A DNA stretch of 64,000 bases, from assembly GCF_006152065.1 (NCBI RefSeq), contig NZ_VDFW01000026.1:1-64000 (forward strand), written 5' to 3'. Position 1 is the first letter of the stretch. Each line of letters begins with the position of its first letter. The position numbers and the translations under genes were made by a program. The stretch is from Amycolatopsis alkalitolerans (GTDB taxonomy: Bacteria; Actinomycetota; Actinomycetes; Mycobacteriales; Pseudonocardiaceae). Of the stretch, positions 53,094 through 61,924 are shown piece after piece. The notes under the pieces were generated by a model. The model was given only the letters and a program-made list of their open reading frames with translations, made no database searches and was not told where the DNA came from.

Positions 53094-53972
53094 TCAGGTG
53101 AACGTGGGCCAGGCGAGTCCGGGCTCCTCGGCGTCGTCACGGAGGACGGTGCCTTCGATGAGGCCGTAGGGGCGGTCGGCCGCGTAGAAGACCTCGTTGT
53201 CGTTCTCGAGTCCGAACGGGGTCAGGTCGACCAGGAAATGGTGCTTGTTGGGCAGCGACAACCGGACCTCCGCGACTTCCGGCCGTGCCTCCAGCACCGC
53301 CTCGCCCATCGCGTACAGGGTCTGCTGCAGCGAATAGCTGTGCAGGGTGGCGAATTTCTGCAGCATGAGGCGCCGGATCTCGGTGAAGCTCTTGGCCCAG
53401 TCGATCTCCGAGCCCTGGTAGCGCCACCGGGTGGTCACGGCTGTGGCGAGGATGCGGTCGCCGGTCTCGGCCAGCGTCGTGTACCTGTCACGCGGGAAGC
53501 CGTGGAACTCCGAGCCGGTCGACTTGAGCACCACGAGATCGCGTAGCCCCGACACGACCCACGCGCGATCGCCGTCGATCGTCACCGCGGTGGTGCGCTT
53601 CTCGTCGCCGGCGCGGGAGAACGAATGCTCGTGCGGTTTGCCGTCGACCGCGATGCGATCCCAGCCGTGCTCGTCGATGAGGATGCGCGCGCCCTTGATG
53701 TTGTCACGCACGAAATGCCTGCCCAGCCGGAGCGCGAAGTCCTCGATCTCGCCGACCGGGCTCTGTTTCGCGAAGGCGTAGACGGTGTTCTTCTGCGTGT
53801 CGGTCGCCACCACGCCCGCGTTGTCGCCGGTCAGATGCGTCGCGGTGAGGTCGCCGCGCAGCGAGGTCGACACCGTCAGGTCCTTGATCGAATGCACCGG
53901 CCCGGTGCGATTCACCGTCACGAGCCGGACTTCGGCCTTGCCGTACTGGTTCGGGCCCAGGGTGATGGCCAC
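53094..53972 (-). CDS. uox: Urate oxidase (uricase)
   Basis: The 292-residue cofactor-free oxidase converts urate to 5-hydroxyisourate. Landmarks: NQYGKAEVRLVTV with the catalytic Lys, TDTQKNTVYAFAK with the catalytic Thr, the FPRDRYTTLAETGDRILATAV segment, and SLPNKHHFLVDL near the C-terminus. GTG start five bases after the HIU hydrolase stop; the last gene of a four-gene leftward operon. Confidence 0.96.
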   Translation of the reverse strand: MAITLGPNQYGKAEVRLVTVNRTGPVHSIKDLTVSTSLRGDLTATHLTGDNAGVVATDTQKNTVYAFAKQSPVGEIEDFALRLGRHFVRDNIKGARILIDEHGWDRIAVDGKPHEHSFSRAGDEKRTTAVTIDGDRAWVVSGLRDLVVLKSTGSEFHGFPRDRYTTLAETGDRILATAVTTRWRYQGSEIDWAKSFTEIRRLMLQKFATLHSYSLQQTLYAMGEAVLEARPEVAEVRLSLPNKHHFLVDLTPFGLENDNEVFYAADRPYGLIEGTVLRDDAEEPGLAWPTFT

Positions 53973-53977
53973 GACGA

Positions 53978-54292
53978 TCAGCTCCCTCGATAGGTGGAGT
54001 AGGCGAACGGGCTGAGCAGGATCGGCACGTGGTGGTGCGCCGCGCCGTCGGTGATGCGGAAGGACACCGTGATCTCGGGGAAGAACCCGTCCGGACCCAG
54101 GTACGCGGCCGTGTCGAAGACCAGGCGGTACACCCCGGGTTCGAGCCTTTCCGGGCCGAGATCGCGGATGCGGCCATCGGAGTCGGTGCGCCCTTCGGCG
54201 ACGAGCCTTCCGTCGCTTTCCAGGCGCACCGGGATTCCGGCAGCGGGCCGCCCGGCCGCGGCGTCGAGGACGTGCGTCGTCACGAGGCTCAC
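53978..54292 (-). CDS. pucM: 5-hydroxyisourate hydrolase
   Basis: The 104-residue transthyretin-like enzyme hydrolyses 5-hydroxyisourate to OHCU. It starts LVTTHVLDAAAGRPAAGIPVRLE and ends HHHVPILLSPFAYSTYRGS, with the family C-terminal YRGS and active-site His and Arg. GTG start overlaps the OHCU decarboxylase stop by four bases. Confidence 0.95.
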   Translation of the reverse strand: MSLVTTHVLDAAAGRPAAGIPVRLESDGRLVAEGRTDSDGRIRDLGPERLEPGVYRLVFDTAAYLGPDGFFPEITVSFRITDGAAHHHVPILLSPFAYSTYRGS

Positions 54293-54777
54293 GTGGTCAC
54301 CAGCTTTCCCAGGCGTAGCAAGGCGATCTTCACCAGTTCCCGCCCGGCGACGGCCAGTTCGGTCTCCGGGTCGTTGCCCATGCGCTCGCGGAGATCGGCC
54401 AGGAGTTCCCCGCCGCCACGGCCGCTCGCGCACACCAGGAACACGTGCCCGAACCGCTCCTCGTACTCGACGTTGGCGGCGCGGAACTTTTGCGCGGCCG
54501 AACTGTCCACACCCGACTGCTCGGCCTTCGACGCACCCGTGGCCTGCTCGCCGATCCGGGGATGCGCGGCCATCGCGCGGCGGATCTCGCCAGGTTCCAG
54601 CGTGAACTCCGCGCGGGACTTCAGCGCGGCGAGGTCGGGATAGGGCCGCCCGGCCAGCACGATCTCGACCCAGCGCGGCACGTCGAGACATGCCGCGAGG
54701 TCCGCCTGGAGCTGGGCGGGCGGCGCGGTGTTGAACCCGGTCAGGTGGAAAGCCACGCCCCGATCTTGCTTCAACAT
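54289..54777 (-). CDS. OHCU decarboxylase
   Basis: The 162-residue enzyme decarboxylates 2-oxo-4-hydroxy-4-carboxy-5-ureidoimidazoline to S-allantoin. Motifs: the substrate loop AAHPRIGE (catalytic His), SSAAQKFRAANVEYEERFGHVFLVCASGR. ATG 54777 lies inside a 19-bp palindrome; the GTG at 54756 (VAFHLTGFN) is an alternative that starts nearer the conserved part. Part of the leftward uricase operon. Confidence 0.93.
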   Translation of the reverse strand: MLKQDRGVAFHLTGFNTAPPAQLQADLAACLDVPRWVEIVLAGRPYPDLAALKSRAEFTLEPGEIRRAMAAHPRIGEQATGASKAEQSGVDSSAAQKFRAANVEYEERFGHVFLVCASGRGGGELLADLRERMGNDPETELAVAGRELVKIALLRLGKLVTT

Positions 54778-54787
54778 TTTGTTGAAG
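54769..54787. promoter_or_regulatory. 19-bp perfect palindrome, probable operator
   Basis: CTTCAACA (54769-54776), TTT, TGTTGAAG (54780-54787) is a perfect 8-bp inverted repeat, AT-rich against a GC-rich background. It lies exactly between the stop of the HTH regulator and the OHCU decarboxylase, covering the latter's upstream start codon. Its position suggests an internal promoter/operator for the last three genes of the operon. Confidence 0.65.
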
Positions 54788-55255
54788 TCAATGGTCCCGG
54801 TTCAGGTAGTTGTAGACGGTGAACCGGGTGACGCCGAGCGCGGCGGCGATCGTGACGACGGCCTTGCGCATCGCGAAGGCCCCGCGCTCCTCCAGGAGCC
54901 GTACGGCTTGCTGCTTGCCGGTGCGGTCGAGGTCGACGAGGCGTGTGCCGAGTTGAGCCTCGACTTCGCCGATGAGCCGTTCCAGGGTGTGCGGGGGAGT
55001 CTCGGGTGGCGTCGTGGTATCGCCCACGGAAAGCTGCAGGGTGAACCGGGTCGCGCCGCCGTCGAGGGCGGCGCGGGCGATCGCGGGCAGCGCGTCGACG
55101 AGCGCGTCGGCATCGCCTTGCGCGGTCGTGCCGAGTGGGCCGAAGTCCACGGCCAGCCCGGCTTTCGCCGCCGCTTCGCGGGCGCGGACGGCGTGCTCGG
55201 GCGGCTCGCCTTCGCCGCGGAACGGTTCGGTGGTGAACTCGGCTCGTAGCTCCAC
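54788..55255 (-). CDS. Thiamine_BP-like (MTH1187/YkoF) domain fused to a helix-turn-helix; putative ureide regulator
   Basis: A 155-residue two-domain protein. Residues 1-80 (LRAEFTTEPFRGEGEPPEHAVRA, GLAVDFGPLGTTAQGDADAL, ATRFTLQLSV) match the small-molecule-binding MTH1187/YkoF fold. Residues about 110-155 (AVRLLEERGAFAMRKAVVTIAAALGVTRFTVYNYLNR) are a DauR/YheO-like HTH. GTG start. First gene of the leftward urate operon and divergent from hyi. It likely senses a purine-pathway metabolite and binds DNA locally; ligand unknown. Confidence 0.75.
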   Translation of the reverse strand: MELRAEFTTEPFRGEGEPPEHAVRAREAAAKAGLAVDFGPLGTTAQGDADALVDALPAIARAALDGGATRFTLQLSVGDTTTPPETPPHTLERLIGEVEAQLGTRLVDLDRTGKQQAVRLLEERGAFAMRKAVVTIAAALGVTRFTVYNYLNRDH

Positions 55256-55272
55256 GACCGCACCGTATCCCG

Positions 55273-55335
55273 TTGACGTTCGCGGTGCTACGAAGCTATT
55301 CTCGTTTTACGGAAATAAACTTCCGCAATACGGAA
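55273..55335 (+). promoter_or_regulatory. hyi operon promoter with IclR-type operator
   Basis: TTGACG (55273-55278), 18 bases, TATTCT (55297-55302) predict a start near 55309. TTCCGCAATACGGAA (55321-55335) lies just downstream and matches the malate synthase operator at 36792-36806 in 11 of 15 positions with the same symmetry. A further half-site TACGGAA lies at 55308-55314, also inverted relative to the TTCCG at 55321, so more than one dimer could bind. Confidence 0.65.
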
Positions 55336-55344
55336 GAAGAGGTC

Positions 55345-56130
55345 ATGCGTTACGACATCAACCTGTCGATCCTGTTCACCGAGCTTCCCCTGTTGCGGCG
55401 TGCTGAGGCCGCCCGCGCCGCCGGGTTCACCGCTGTCGAGTACTGGTGGCCGTTCGACACGGCCAGTCCCGGCGACCGCGAGGTCGACGAGTTCGTCCGC
55501 TCGGTCGAGGACGCCGGGGTCAGCCTGGCCGGGTTGAACTTCTTCGCCGGGGACATGGCGGCCGGCGACCGTGGCATCGTGTCCTGGCTAGGCCGGGAGA
55601 AGGAACTGACCGACAGCGTCGACATCGCCATCGGCATCGCCGGCCGGCTTGGCTGCCGCACCTTCAACGCCCTGTACGGCAACCGGGTCGAGGGTCAGGA
55701 CCCCGCCGCGCAGGACGAGCACGCACTGTCCACGTTGGATACCGCCGCCGTCGCGGCGGGCCGGATCGGGGCGCGCCTGGTGCTCGAACCGCTGTCCGGC
55801 GCGGACCGTTACCCGCTCAAGACCGCGGCCGACGCGTTCGCCGTGCTCGACAAGGTGGGCCGGGACAACGTGCTGCTGTTGTTCGACCTGTACCACCTCG
55901 GCGCCAACGGGGACGATCTCGACGCGGTCATCGAAAAGCACATCGCGCGAATCGGGCATGTGCAGGTCGCCGACGTCCCCGGCCGGCACGAGCCCGGCAC
56001 CGGGAACCTGGACATCACCGGCTATCTGGCGAAACTCGCGGCGGCGGGCTACGACGGGTACGTCGGCCTCGAATACAAACCGAGCGGGCGCACGGAAGAG
56101 TCCTTCGACTGGCTGGAGGGAAGGCGATGA
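55345..56130 (+). CDS. hyi: Hydroxypyruvate isomerase
   Basis: The 261-residue TIM-barrel enzyme interconverts hydroxypyruvate and tartronate semialdehyde. It reads RYDINLSILFTELPLLRRAEAARAAGF, VEYWWPF, LNFFAGDMAAGDRG, LVLEPLSG (metal Glu), LLFDLYHLG and GLEYKPSG. AGAGG precedes the ATG. First gene of hyi-glxR-gcl-allB-alc; the stop overlaps glxR by four bases. Confidence 0.93.
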   Translation: MRYDINLSILFTELPLLRRAEAARAAGFTAVEYWWPFDTASPGDREVDEFVRSVEDAGVSLAGLNFFAGDMAAGDRGIVSWLGREKELTDSVDIAIGIAGRLGCRTFNALYGNRVEGQDPAAQDEHALSTLDTAAVAAGRIGARLVLEPLSGADRYPLKTAADAFAVLDKVGRDNVLLLFDLYHLGANGDDLDAVIEKHIARIGHVQVADVPGRHEPGTGNLDITGYLAKLAAAGYDGYVGLEYKPSGRTEESFDWLEGRR

Positions 56131-56990
56131 CGAAGATCGGGTTCATCGGGCTGGGCATCATGGGCGGTCCGATGGCGGCGAACCTGGTCAAGGCCGGGTT
56201 CGAGGTCACCGGGTACAACCGCGGCAGGTCCAAAGTGGACAAGCTGGTCGAGGCGGGTGGCCGAGGTGCGGTGAGTATCGCCGAAGCGGTGCGCGAAGCA
56301 GACATCGTGATCACCATGCTGCCGGATTCGCCCGACGTCGAGGCTGTCGTCCTTGGCGAAGACGGCGTCCTGGCGCACGCCAGGGAAGGCGCGCTGCTGA
56401 TCGACTGCAGCACCATCCGCCCGGACGTTTCCCGCGAGATCTCCGGGCGCATCCGGGCGCTCGACGCCCCGGTTTCCGGTGGGGAGCAGGGCGCGATCGA
56501 CGGCAGCCTGTCGATCATGGTCGGCGGCGAGGCCGCGGACTTCGAAGCCGCCAAACCGGTGCTCGACGCGGTCGGCGGCACGATCGTGCACGTCGGCGGG
56601 CCGGGCGCTGGGCAGACGGTCAAGGCCGCGAACCAGCTCATCGTGGCCGGCACCATCGAACTGGTCGCGGAGTCCCTGGTCTTCCTCGAAGCGCACGAAG
56701 TGGACACCGAGGCGGCGATCAAGGTGCTCGCCGGCGGTCTGGCCGGGAACCGCATCCTCGACCGCAAGGCCGCCGCGATGGTCAAGCGCGAGTTCACCCC
56801 GGGCTTCCGCGTCGAGTTGCACGACAAGGATCTCGGCATCGTGCAGGCCGCCGCGCGCGAGGCCGGTGTGGTGATCCCGCTCGGCGCAGCGGTCGCGCAG
56901 CTCATGGCCTCGCTGAAGGCCCAGGGACACGGCGGCCTCGACCACGGGGCCCTGCTGAAACTCGTCGCCCAACTGTCCGGACGGGAGTAG
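56127..56990 (+). CDS. glxR: 2-hydroxy-3-oxopropionate (tartronate semialdehyde) reductase
   Basis: The 287-residue beta-hydroxyacid dehydrogenase has the NAD(P) loop IGFIGLGIMGGPMAANL, the substrate motif DAPVSGGEQGAIDGSLSIMVGG and the catalytic Lys in GQTVKAANQLIVAG. It reduces tartronate semialdehyde to glycerate. Translationally coupled to hyi. Confidence 0.95.
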   Translation: MTKIGFIGLGIMGGPMAANLVKAGFEVTGYNRGRSKVDKLVEAGGRGAVSIAEAVREADIVITMLPDSPDVEAVVLGEDGVLAHAREGALLIDCSTIRPDVSREISGRIRALDAPVSGGEQGAIDGSLSIMVGGEAADFEAAKPVLDAVGGTIVHVGGPGAGQTVKAANQLIVAGTIELVAESLVFLEAHEVDTEAAIKVLAGGLAGNRILDRKAAAMVKREFTPGFRVELHDKDLGIVQAAAREAGVVIPLGAAVAQLMASLKAQGHGGLDHGALLKLVAQLSGRE

Positions 56991-56994
56991 TGCC

Positions 56995-58689
56995 ATGCCC
57001 AGAATCCCCGTGATGCAGGCCGTCGTCGAAGTCCTCGCGAGCGAGGGCGTGAGCACCGCGTTCGGCTGCCCCGGCGCCGCGATTCTCCCGCTTTACCAGG
57101 CGATGGAACGGCACGGCGGCATCGAGCACCTCGTGGTTCGCCATGAGGAGGGCGCCACGCATATGGCCGACGGCTGGGCGCGCACCACCGGCAATGTCGG
57201 GGTCGCCATCGGCACGTCCGGGCCCGCCGGCACGAACATGATCACCGGGCTGTACACCGCGCAGGCCGACTCGATCCCGATCCTGTGCATCACCGGGCAG
57301 GCGGTGTCGGCGAAGCTGCACCAGGAGGCCTTCCAGGCGGTCGACATCGTCGAGATCGCCAAACCCGTCACGAAATGGGCCGTGCAGGTCAAGGAAGCGG
57401 CGCAGGCGCCGTGGATCTTCCGCGAGGCGTTCCGCATCGCGCGGTCCGGGCGGCCCGGCCCGGTGCTGATCGACCTGCCGCTGGACGTGCAGAAGCAGGA
57501 GATCGAATGGGATTCGAGCATCGACTGCCCGCTGCCGGTCCCGGTGGTCACCCCGCACCGCCCGCGCGTCGAACGGGCGCTCGACCTGCTGCTCGCCGCC
57601 GAACGGCCGATGATCCTCGCGGGCGGCGGTGTCGTGCTGAGCGAGGCGGCGGAGCAGGTGCGCGAGGTCGCGGAGCGGCTCGGCGTGCCGGTCCAGGTCA
57701 CGCTGATGGGCAAGGGCAGCTTCCCCGAGGACCACGAACTGTTCGCCGGGATGGCCGGGATCCAGACCTCGCAGCGCTGGGCCAACGCCGCGTTCCTCGA
57801 AGCCGACCTGGTGCTGGCGCTGGGCGCGCGCTTCGGTGACCGGCACACCGGCGAGCTCGACGTGTACCGCGGTGACCGCAAGTTCATCCACGTCGACATC
57901 GAACCCACGCAGCTCGGCCGGGTGTTCGGCCCGGACCTGGGCATCGTGTCCGATGTGGGCGAGTTCCTGACCGCGCTGCTGGACGCCGTCCGGAACCGGG
58001 AGGTGCTCGCCGACCGTGGCGTGTGGGTCAAGCGGATCGGCCAGCTGCGCCACGAGTTGCCGCGCCGCGAGGACTTCGAGACCGTCCCGATCAAGGCCCC
58101 GCGCGTGTTCCACGAGATCAACGAACTGTTCGGCGAGGACGCGTACTTCGTCACCGCGATCGGGCTGTACCAGATCTGGTCGGGGCAGTTCCAGCACGCG
58201 CACAAACCGCGGCACTACCAGGTGTGCGGGCAGGCCGGTCCGCTCGGCTGGGAGATCCCGGCCGCGATCGGGGTCAAGAAGGCGCGGCCCGGGGCCGAAG
58301 TCGTCGGCGTCGTCGGGGACTACTCGTTCCAGTTCCTCGTCGAGGAGCTGGCGGTCGCGGCGCAGTACGACGTGCCGTTCGTGCTGATCATGCTCAACAA
58401 CGAGTACCTCGGCCTCATCCGGCAGGCCGAGCGCGGCTACGAGATGAACTACCAGGTCGACATCCACTACGACCAGCACGGCGCGGACAACGTGAAGATC
58501 ATGGCCGCTTACGGCTGCACCGGTACGCGGGTGACCGAGCCCGGCGAGATCCGCTCGTCGATCGAATGGGCCCGCAAGGAGGCCGAGCGCACGAGCCGCC
58601 CGGTGCTGGTGGAAATCATGATCGAGCGCACAGGAAACGCCGCCATGGGCACCTCCCTGGCTAACGTGGTTGAGTTCGAGGGGGTCTAG
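56995..58689 (+). CDS. gcl: Glyoxylate carboligase with Glu at the position of E. coli Val51
   Basis: The 564-residue ThDP enzyme joins two glyoxylates to tartronate semialdehyde and CO2. It aligns without gaps to E. coli Gcl over the first 60 residues (TAFGCPGAAI, HGGIEHLVVRH, GTSGPAGTNMITGLYTAQADSIPILCITGQ) and has the ThDP-Mg motif GDYSFQFLVEEL...NNEYLGLIRQ. E. coli Gcl is notable for having Val51 where ThDP enzymes carry Glu; here the residue is Glu51 (RHEEGA). Neighbours leave little doubt about the role, though a lactate/acetolactate-type side activity is possible. Starts four bases after glxR. Confidence 0.92.
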   Translation: MPRIPVMQAVVEVLASEGVSTAFGCPGAAILPLYQAMERHGGIEHLVVRHEEGATHMADGWARTTGNVGVAIGTSGPAGTNMITGLYTAQADSIPILCITGQAVSAKLHQEAFQAVDIVEIAKPVTKWAVQVKEAAQAPWIFREAFRIARSGRPGPVLIDLPLDVQKQEIEWDSSIDCPLPVPVVTPHRPRVERALDLLLAAERPMILAGGGVVLSEAAEQVREVAERLGVPVQVTLMGKGSFPEDHELFAGMAGIQTSQRWANAAFLEADLVLALGARFGDRHTGELDVYRGDRKFIHVDIEPTQLGRVFGPDLGIVSDVGEFLTALLDAVRNREVLADRGVWVKRIGQLRHELPRREDFETVPIKAPRVFHEINELFGEDAYFVTAIGLYQIWSGQFQHAHKPRHYQVCGQAGPLGWEIPAAIGVKKARPGAEVVGVVGDYSFQFLVEELAVAAQYDVPFVLIMLNNEYLGLIRQAERGYEMNYQVDIHYDQHGADNVKIMAAYGCTGTRVTEPGEIRSSIEWARKEAERTSRPVLVEIMIERTGNAAMGTSLANVVEFEGV

Positions 58690-58701
58690 GAGGGAGTCGT
58701 G

Positions 58702-60027
58702 ATGCAGCTGGTGTTCCGGGCGAGACGGGCGGTGACGGCCGCGGGTGAAGGGCCGTGCGACGTGGGCGTGGACGGCCGGCGGATCGTGGCCGTCGCACGG
58801 CACGGCGATCTGGTCGGTTCGCGCGTGGTCGAACTGGGCGAGGACGAGGTCTTGCTGCCCGGCCTGGTCGACACCCACGTGCACGTCAATGACCCCGGAC
58901 GCAGCGAATGGGAAGGCTTCGAGACGGCGACCCGCGCGGCGGCGGCCGGCGGCATCACGACGATCGTCGACATGCCGCTGAACAGCCTGCCGCCGACGGT
59001 CGACGTCGACGCTCTCGACGTCAAGCGCAAGACCGCGGCGGGGCGCGTGCACGTCGACATCGGGTTCTGGGGCGGGGCGATCCCGGGCAACGGCAGGGAA
59101 CTGCCCGCGCTGCACGAAGCCGGGGTGTTCGGGTTCAAATGCTTCCTGCTGTACTCGGGCGTGGACGAGTTCCCGCCGCTGGGCACCGAGGAGCTGGAAG
59201 CCGACCTGCGCGTCCTGGCCGGGCTCGGCGCGACGATGATCGTGCACGCCGAGGACGCCGAAGCGATCGAGCAAGCCCCGCCGCCACACGGGCGGCACTA
59301 CGCCGACTTCCTGAATTCGCGGCCGTCCGACGCCGAAACCATCGCGATCGCCCGGGTCGTCGAGCTGGCCCGGCGGACCGGGGCGCGGGTGCACATCCTG
59401 CATCTGTCCTCTTCGGACGCGCTCGCGATGATCGGCGAGGCCAAGCGCGAAGGCGTTGCGCTGACGGTCGAAACCTGCCCGCACTACCTGAGTTTCAGCG
59501 CCGAGGAGATCGGGGACGGCGCGACACAGTTCAAGTGCTGCCCGCCGATCCGCGAGTCGCGCAACCGCGAGCTGCTGTGGCAGGGCCTGGCCGACGGCAC
59601 GATCGACTTCGTCGTCAGCGATCATTCGCCGTGCACGCCGGAGCTGAAACGGTTGGACCTCGGTGACTTCGGCGAGGCCTGGGGCGGGATAGCGAGCCTG
59701 CAGGTCGGGCTGCCCGCGGTGTGGACGGGGGCACGTGAACGTGGCTTCACCCTCGCGGACGTGGTGCGATGGATGGCCGAGCGACCGGCCACGAGGGTCG
59801 GCCTCGAGCGCAAGGGCCGCATCGAGGTCGGCGCGGACGCCGACTTCTGCGTTTTCGCGCCGGACGAGGAGTTCGTGGTGGACGTGGCGAACCTGCGGCA
59901 CCGTAACCCGGTCAGCGCTTATCACGGCCGGACGCTGCGCGGGGTCGTGCGCTCGACGTGGTTGCGCGGCCGGGAGACCGGGGAACAGCCGCAGGGTGAA
60001 CTGCTGGTACGAGGAGGGGTTGCGTGA
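58702..60027 (+). CDS. allB: Allantoinase
   Basis: The enzyme (about 441 residues) hydrolyses allantoin to allantoate. Dihydroorotase-like metal sites: [12 protein letters not shown] (His pair), the likely carbamylated Lys in [31 protein letters not shown] and [20 protein letters not shown] upstream gives better spacing to ATG 58702 than to GTG 58699. Twelve bases after gcl; the stop overlaps alc by four. Confidence 0.95.
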   Translation: MQLVFRARRAVTAAGEGPCDVGVDGRRIVAVARHGDLVGSRVVELGEDEVLLPGLVDTHVHVNDPGRSEWEGFETATRAAAAGGITTIVDMPLNSLPPTVDVDALDVKRKTAAGRVHVDIGFWGGAIPGNGRELPALHEAGVFGFKCFLLYSGVDEFPPLGTEELEADLRVLAGLGATMIVHAEDAEAIEQAPPPHGRHYADFLNSRPSDAETIAIARVVELARRTGARVHILHLSSSDALAMIGEAKREGVALTVETCPHYLSFSAEEIGDGATQFKCCPPIRESRNRELLWQGLADGTIDFVVSDHSPCTPELKRLDLGDFGEAWGGIASLQVGLPAVWTGARERGFTLADVVRWMAERPATRVGLERKGRIEVGADADFCVFAPDEEFVVDVANLRHRNPVSAYHGRTLRGVVRSTWLRGRETGEQPQGELLVRGGVA

Positions 60028-61025
60028 ACGACCGTCCGGTGTGGACGAATGAACCGGATCTCGCGTCGCGGCGCGTCGGTGGCAGCGTGGTGTGGGCCAA
60101 CGACGAACTGTTCGCCGAGCGGGAGAACCTGATCAAGCCCGCGAAGCCGGAGTTCCAGCCGTGGAGTTTCGGGCACAAAGGGCAGATCTACGACGGCTGG
60201 GAGACGCGGCGCCGTCGCGAACCGGGCGCGGACCAGGCGATCGTCCGGCTCGGCCTGCCCGGGGTGATCTCGGGCGTGATCGTCGACACCGCGTTCTTCA
60301 CCGGCAACTACCCGCCGTTCGCTTCGGTCGAGGCCGTCGCCGTGGAGGGGTACCCGAGCCCGGCCGAACTGTCCGAACTGGACTGGACGACGCTGGTGCC
60401 GAAGTCGCCGCTGACCGGCGACGCCGAGAACCTCTTCGAGGTGTCCTCGCCGCGGCGGTGGACGCACGCGCGGCTGACCATCCATCCCGACGGCGGGGTG
60501 GCGCGGTTCCGCGTGCACGGCGCGCCGGTCGCCGACCCGCGCCTGCTCGACCTGGGCGCGCTGGACCTCGCGGCGCTCGAAAACGGCGCGCGGGTGACCG
60601 CGGCGAGCAACATGTTCTACTCCGCGCCGAGCAACCTCATCTCGCCCGGTTTCGCCTCGGTGATGGGGGAGGGCTGGGAGACCGCCCGCCGGCGCGACGA
60701 CGGGAACGACTGGGTGGAGATCGCGCTCGCCGGGTCCGGCGTGCCGCGGCTGGTCGAGCTGGACACCAGTCATTTCAAGGGAAACGCGCCTGGCTGGGCC
60801 TCGCTGAGCGGATCCGCCGACGGCGGGGAGTGGTTCGAGGTGCTGCCGCGGACCCGCCTGCAACCGGACACCCGGCACCGCTTCCCGCTCGAGCAGGCGC
60901 GCGAGATCACGGACGTGCGCCTGGACATCTACCCGGACGGCGGGATGGCCCGGCTGCGGTTGTACGGCGGGCTGACCGAGCAGGGGCGGAAGGAGTTCGT
61001 GGACCGCTACCAGGCGGCGCGGTGA
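60024..61025 (+). CDS. alc: Allantoicase
   Basis: The 333-residue enzyme splits allantoate into ureidoglycolate and urea. Two repeats of the allantoicase fold are seen: [24 protein letters not shown]...[11 protein letters not shown]...[14 protein letters not shown] and [22 protein letters not shown]...[11 protein letters not shown]...[17 protein letters not shown] start within the end of allB. Last gene of the operon; ureidoglycolate lyase does not follow. Confidence 0.95.
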   Translation: MNDRPVWTNEPDLASRRVGGSVVWANDELFAERENLIKPAKPEFQPWSFGHKGQIYDGWETRRRREPGADQAIVRLGLPGVISGVIVDTAFFTGNYPPFASVEAVAVEGYPSPAELSELDWTTLVPKSPLTGDAENLFEVSSPRRWTHARLTIHPDGGVARFRVHGAPVADPRLLDLGALDLAALENGARVTAASNMFYSAPSNLISPGFASVMGEGWETARRRDDGNDWVEIALAGSGVPRLVELDTSHFKGNAPGWASLSGSADGGEWFEVLPRTRLQPDTRHRFPLEQAREITDVRLDIYPDGGMARLRLYGGLTEQGRKEFVDRYQAAR

Positions 61026-61106
61026 CGGCAACGGTGACTTCATCGACCCGGTCCCCGTCGACCAGACACCCACGCCTTGTCCGCCTCAAGCGTCCACCAG
61101 CGAGGT

Positions 61107-61886
61107 TCAGCTCCCGCGTGTGGTCGCCAGCCTGATCGACTCCCCGGGCTCCAGTACCCGCAACCGCTCGCTCAGGCCGGCATTCGCGAACGCCTTGCGG
61201 ATGGCGTCCGGGCCTTCGGTGAAATGCGCCCAGCCCCGTGTGTGCACCGGGATGACGATCTTCGCGTTCAGGATGCGCGTCGCCTCCGCGGCGGCCTCGC
61301 TGGTCAGCGTCAACGGCGCGCCGTCGAACAGGGAAGTCCTGGCCGCGCCCGCGAACAGCAGCGCCACATCGACCGAGCCGACCCGCCGCGCGATCGCCCG
61401 TACCTGCTCGAGCGACGCGTTGTCCCCGGAGATGTAGACCGACGGCAGGCCACGGCCCCGCAACACGAAACCCGTCACCTCGCCGACCACACCTTCGGCA
61501 CCCTTCGGGCCGTGCTGCGCCGGGACGGCGATGACCTCCAGCTGTCCCAGCGCCAGCGCCGACCACGGGGGCAGGCCCTGCGCCGTCCCGCCGAGCCGCC
61601 GTGCGCCGCTCACCGTGGTGAGCGTCAGCAGGATGCGGCCGACGAGCTCGCGACCGGCCGGGTCGAGGTTGTCGGCGTGCTGGTCGTGCGACAGCAGCAC
61701 CGCGTCCAAGGGCTCCAGCGACTCGAGCGGGACGGCAGGCCCTTCGGTCTTGGTCAGCGTCCGCCCTGGCGCGGTCTCGTAGTCCCCCGCGGGGCTGAAC
61801 GTCGGATCGGTGAGCAGCCGCTTGCCCGCGATCTCCAGTAACGCGGTGGGCCCGCCCACGAAGGTCACCCGCAGCTCTTCACTCAT
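61107..61886 (-). CDS. MBL-fold metallo-hydrolase
   Basis: A 259-residue metallo-beta-lactamase-fold protein: LRVTFVGGPTALLEIAGKRLLTDPTF at the start (ligand-free first strand as in UlaG/RomA relatives), the SHDQHADNLD metal motif, VPAQHGPKG, ISGDNAS and VIPVHTRGWAHFTEG. The enzyme likely hydrolyses a phospholipid, lactone or ester; substrate unknown. ATG 61886 is chosen as the earliest start with family similarity. No link to the allantoin operon is evident. Confidence 0.88.
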   Translation of the reverse strand: MSEELRVTFVGGPTALLEIAGKRLLTDPTFSPAGDYETAPGRTLTKTEGPAVPLESLEPLDAVLLSHDQHADNLDPAGRELVGRILLTLTTVSGARRLGGTAQGLPPWSALALGQLEVIAVPAQHGPKGAEGVVGEVTGFVLRGRGLPSVYISGDNASLEQVRAIARRVGSVDVALLFAGAARTSLFDGAPLTLTSEAAAEATRILNAKIVIPVHTRGWAHFTEGPDAIRKAFANAGLSERLRVLEPGESIRLATTRGS

Positions 61887-61924
61887 AGTGGGAACAACCG
61901 TTCGGACATCACGATTCTTCCTTT

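Noticed and set aside
56902-59925. 1007-codon leftward open frame over gcl and allB
   Set aside because: Antisense shadow; composition bias only.
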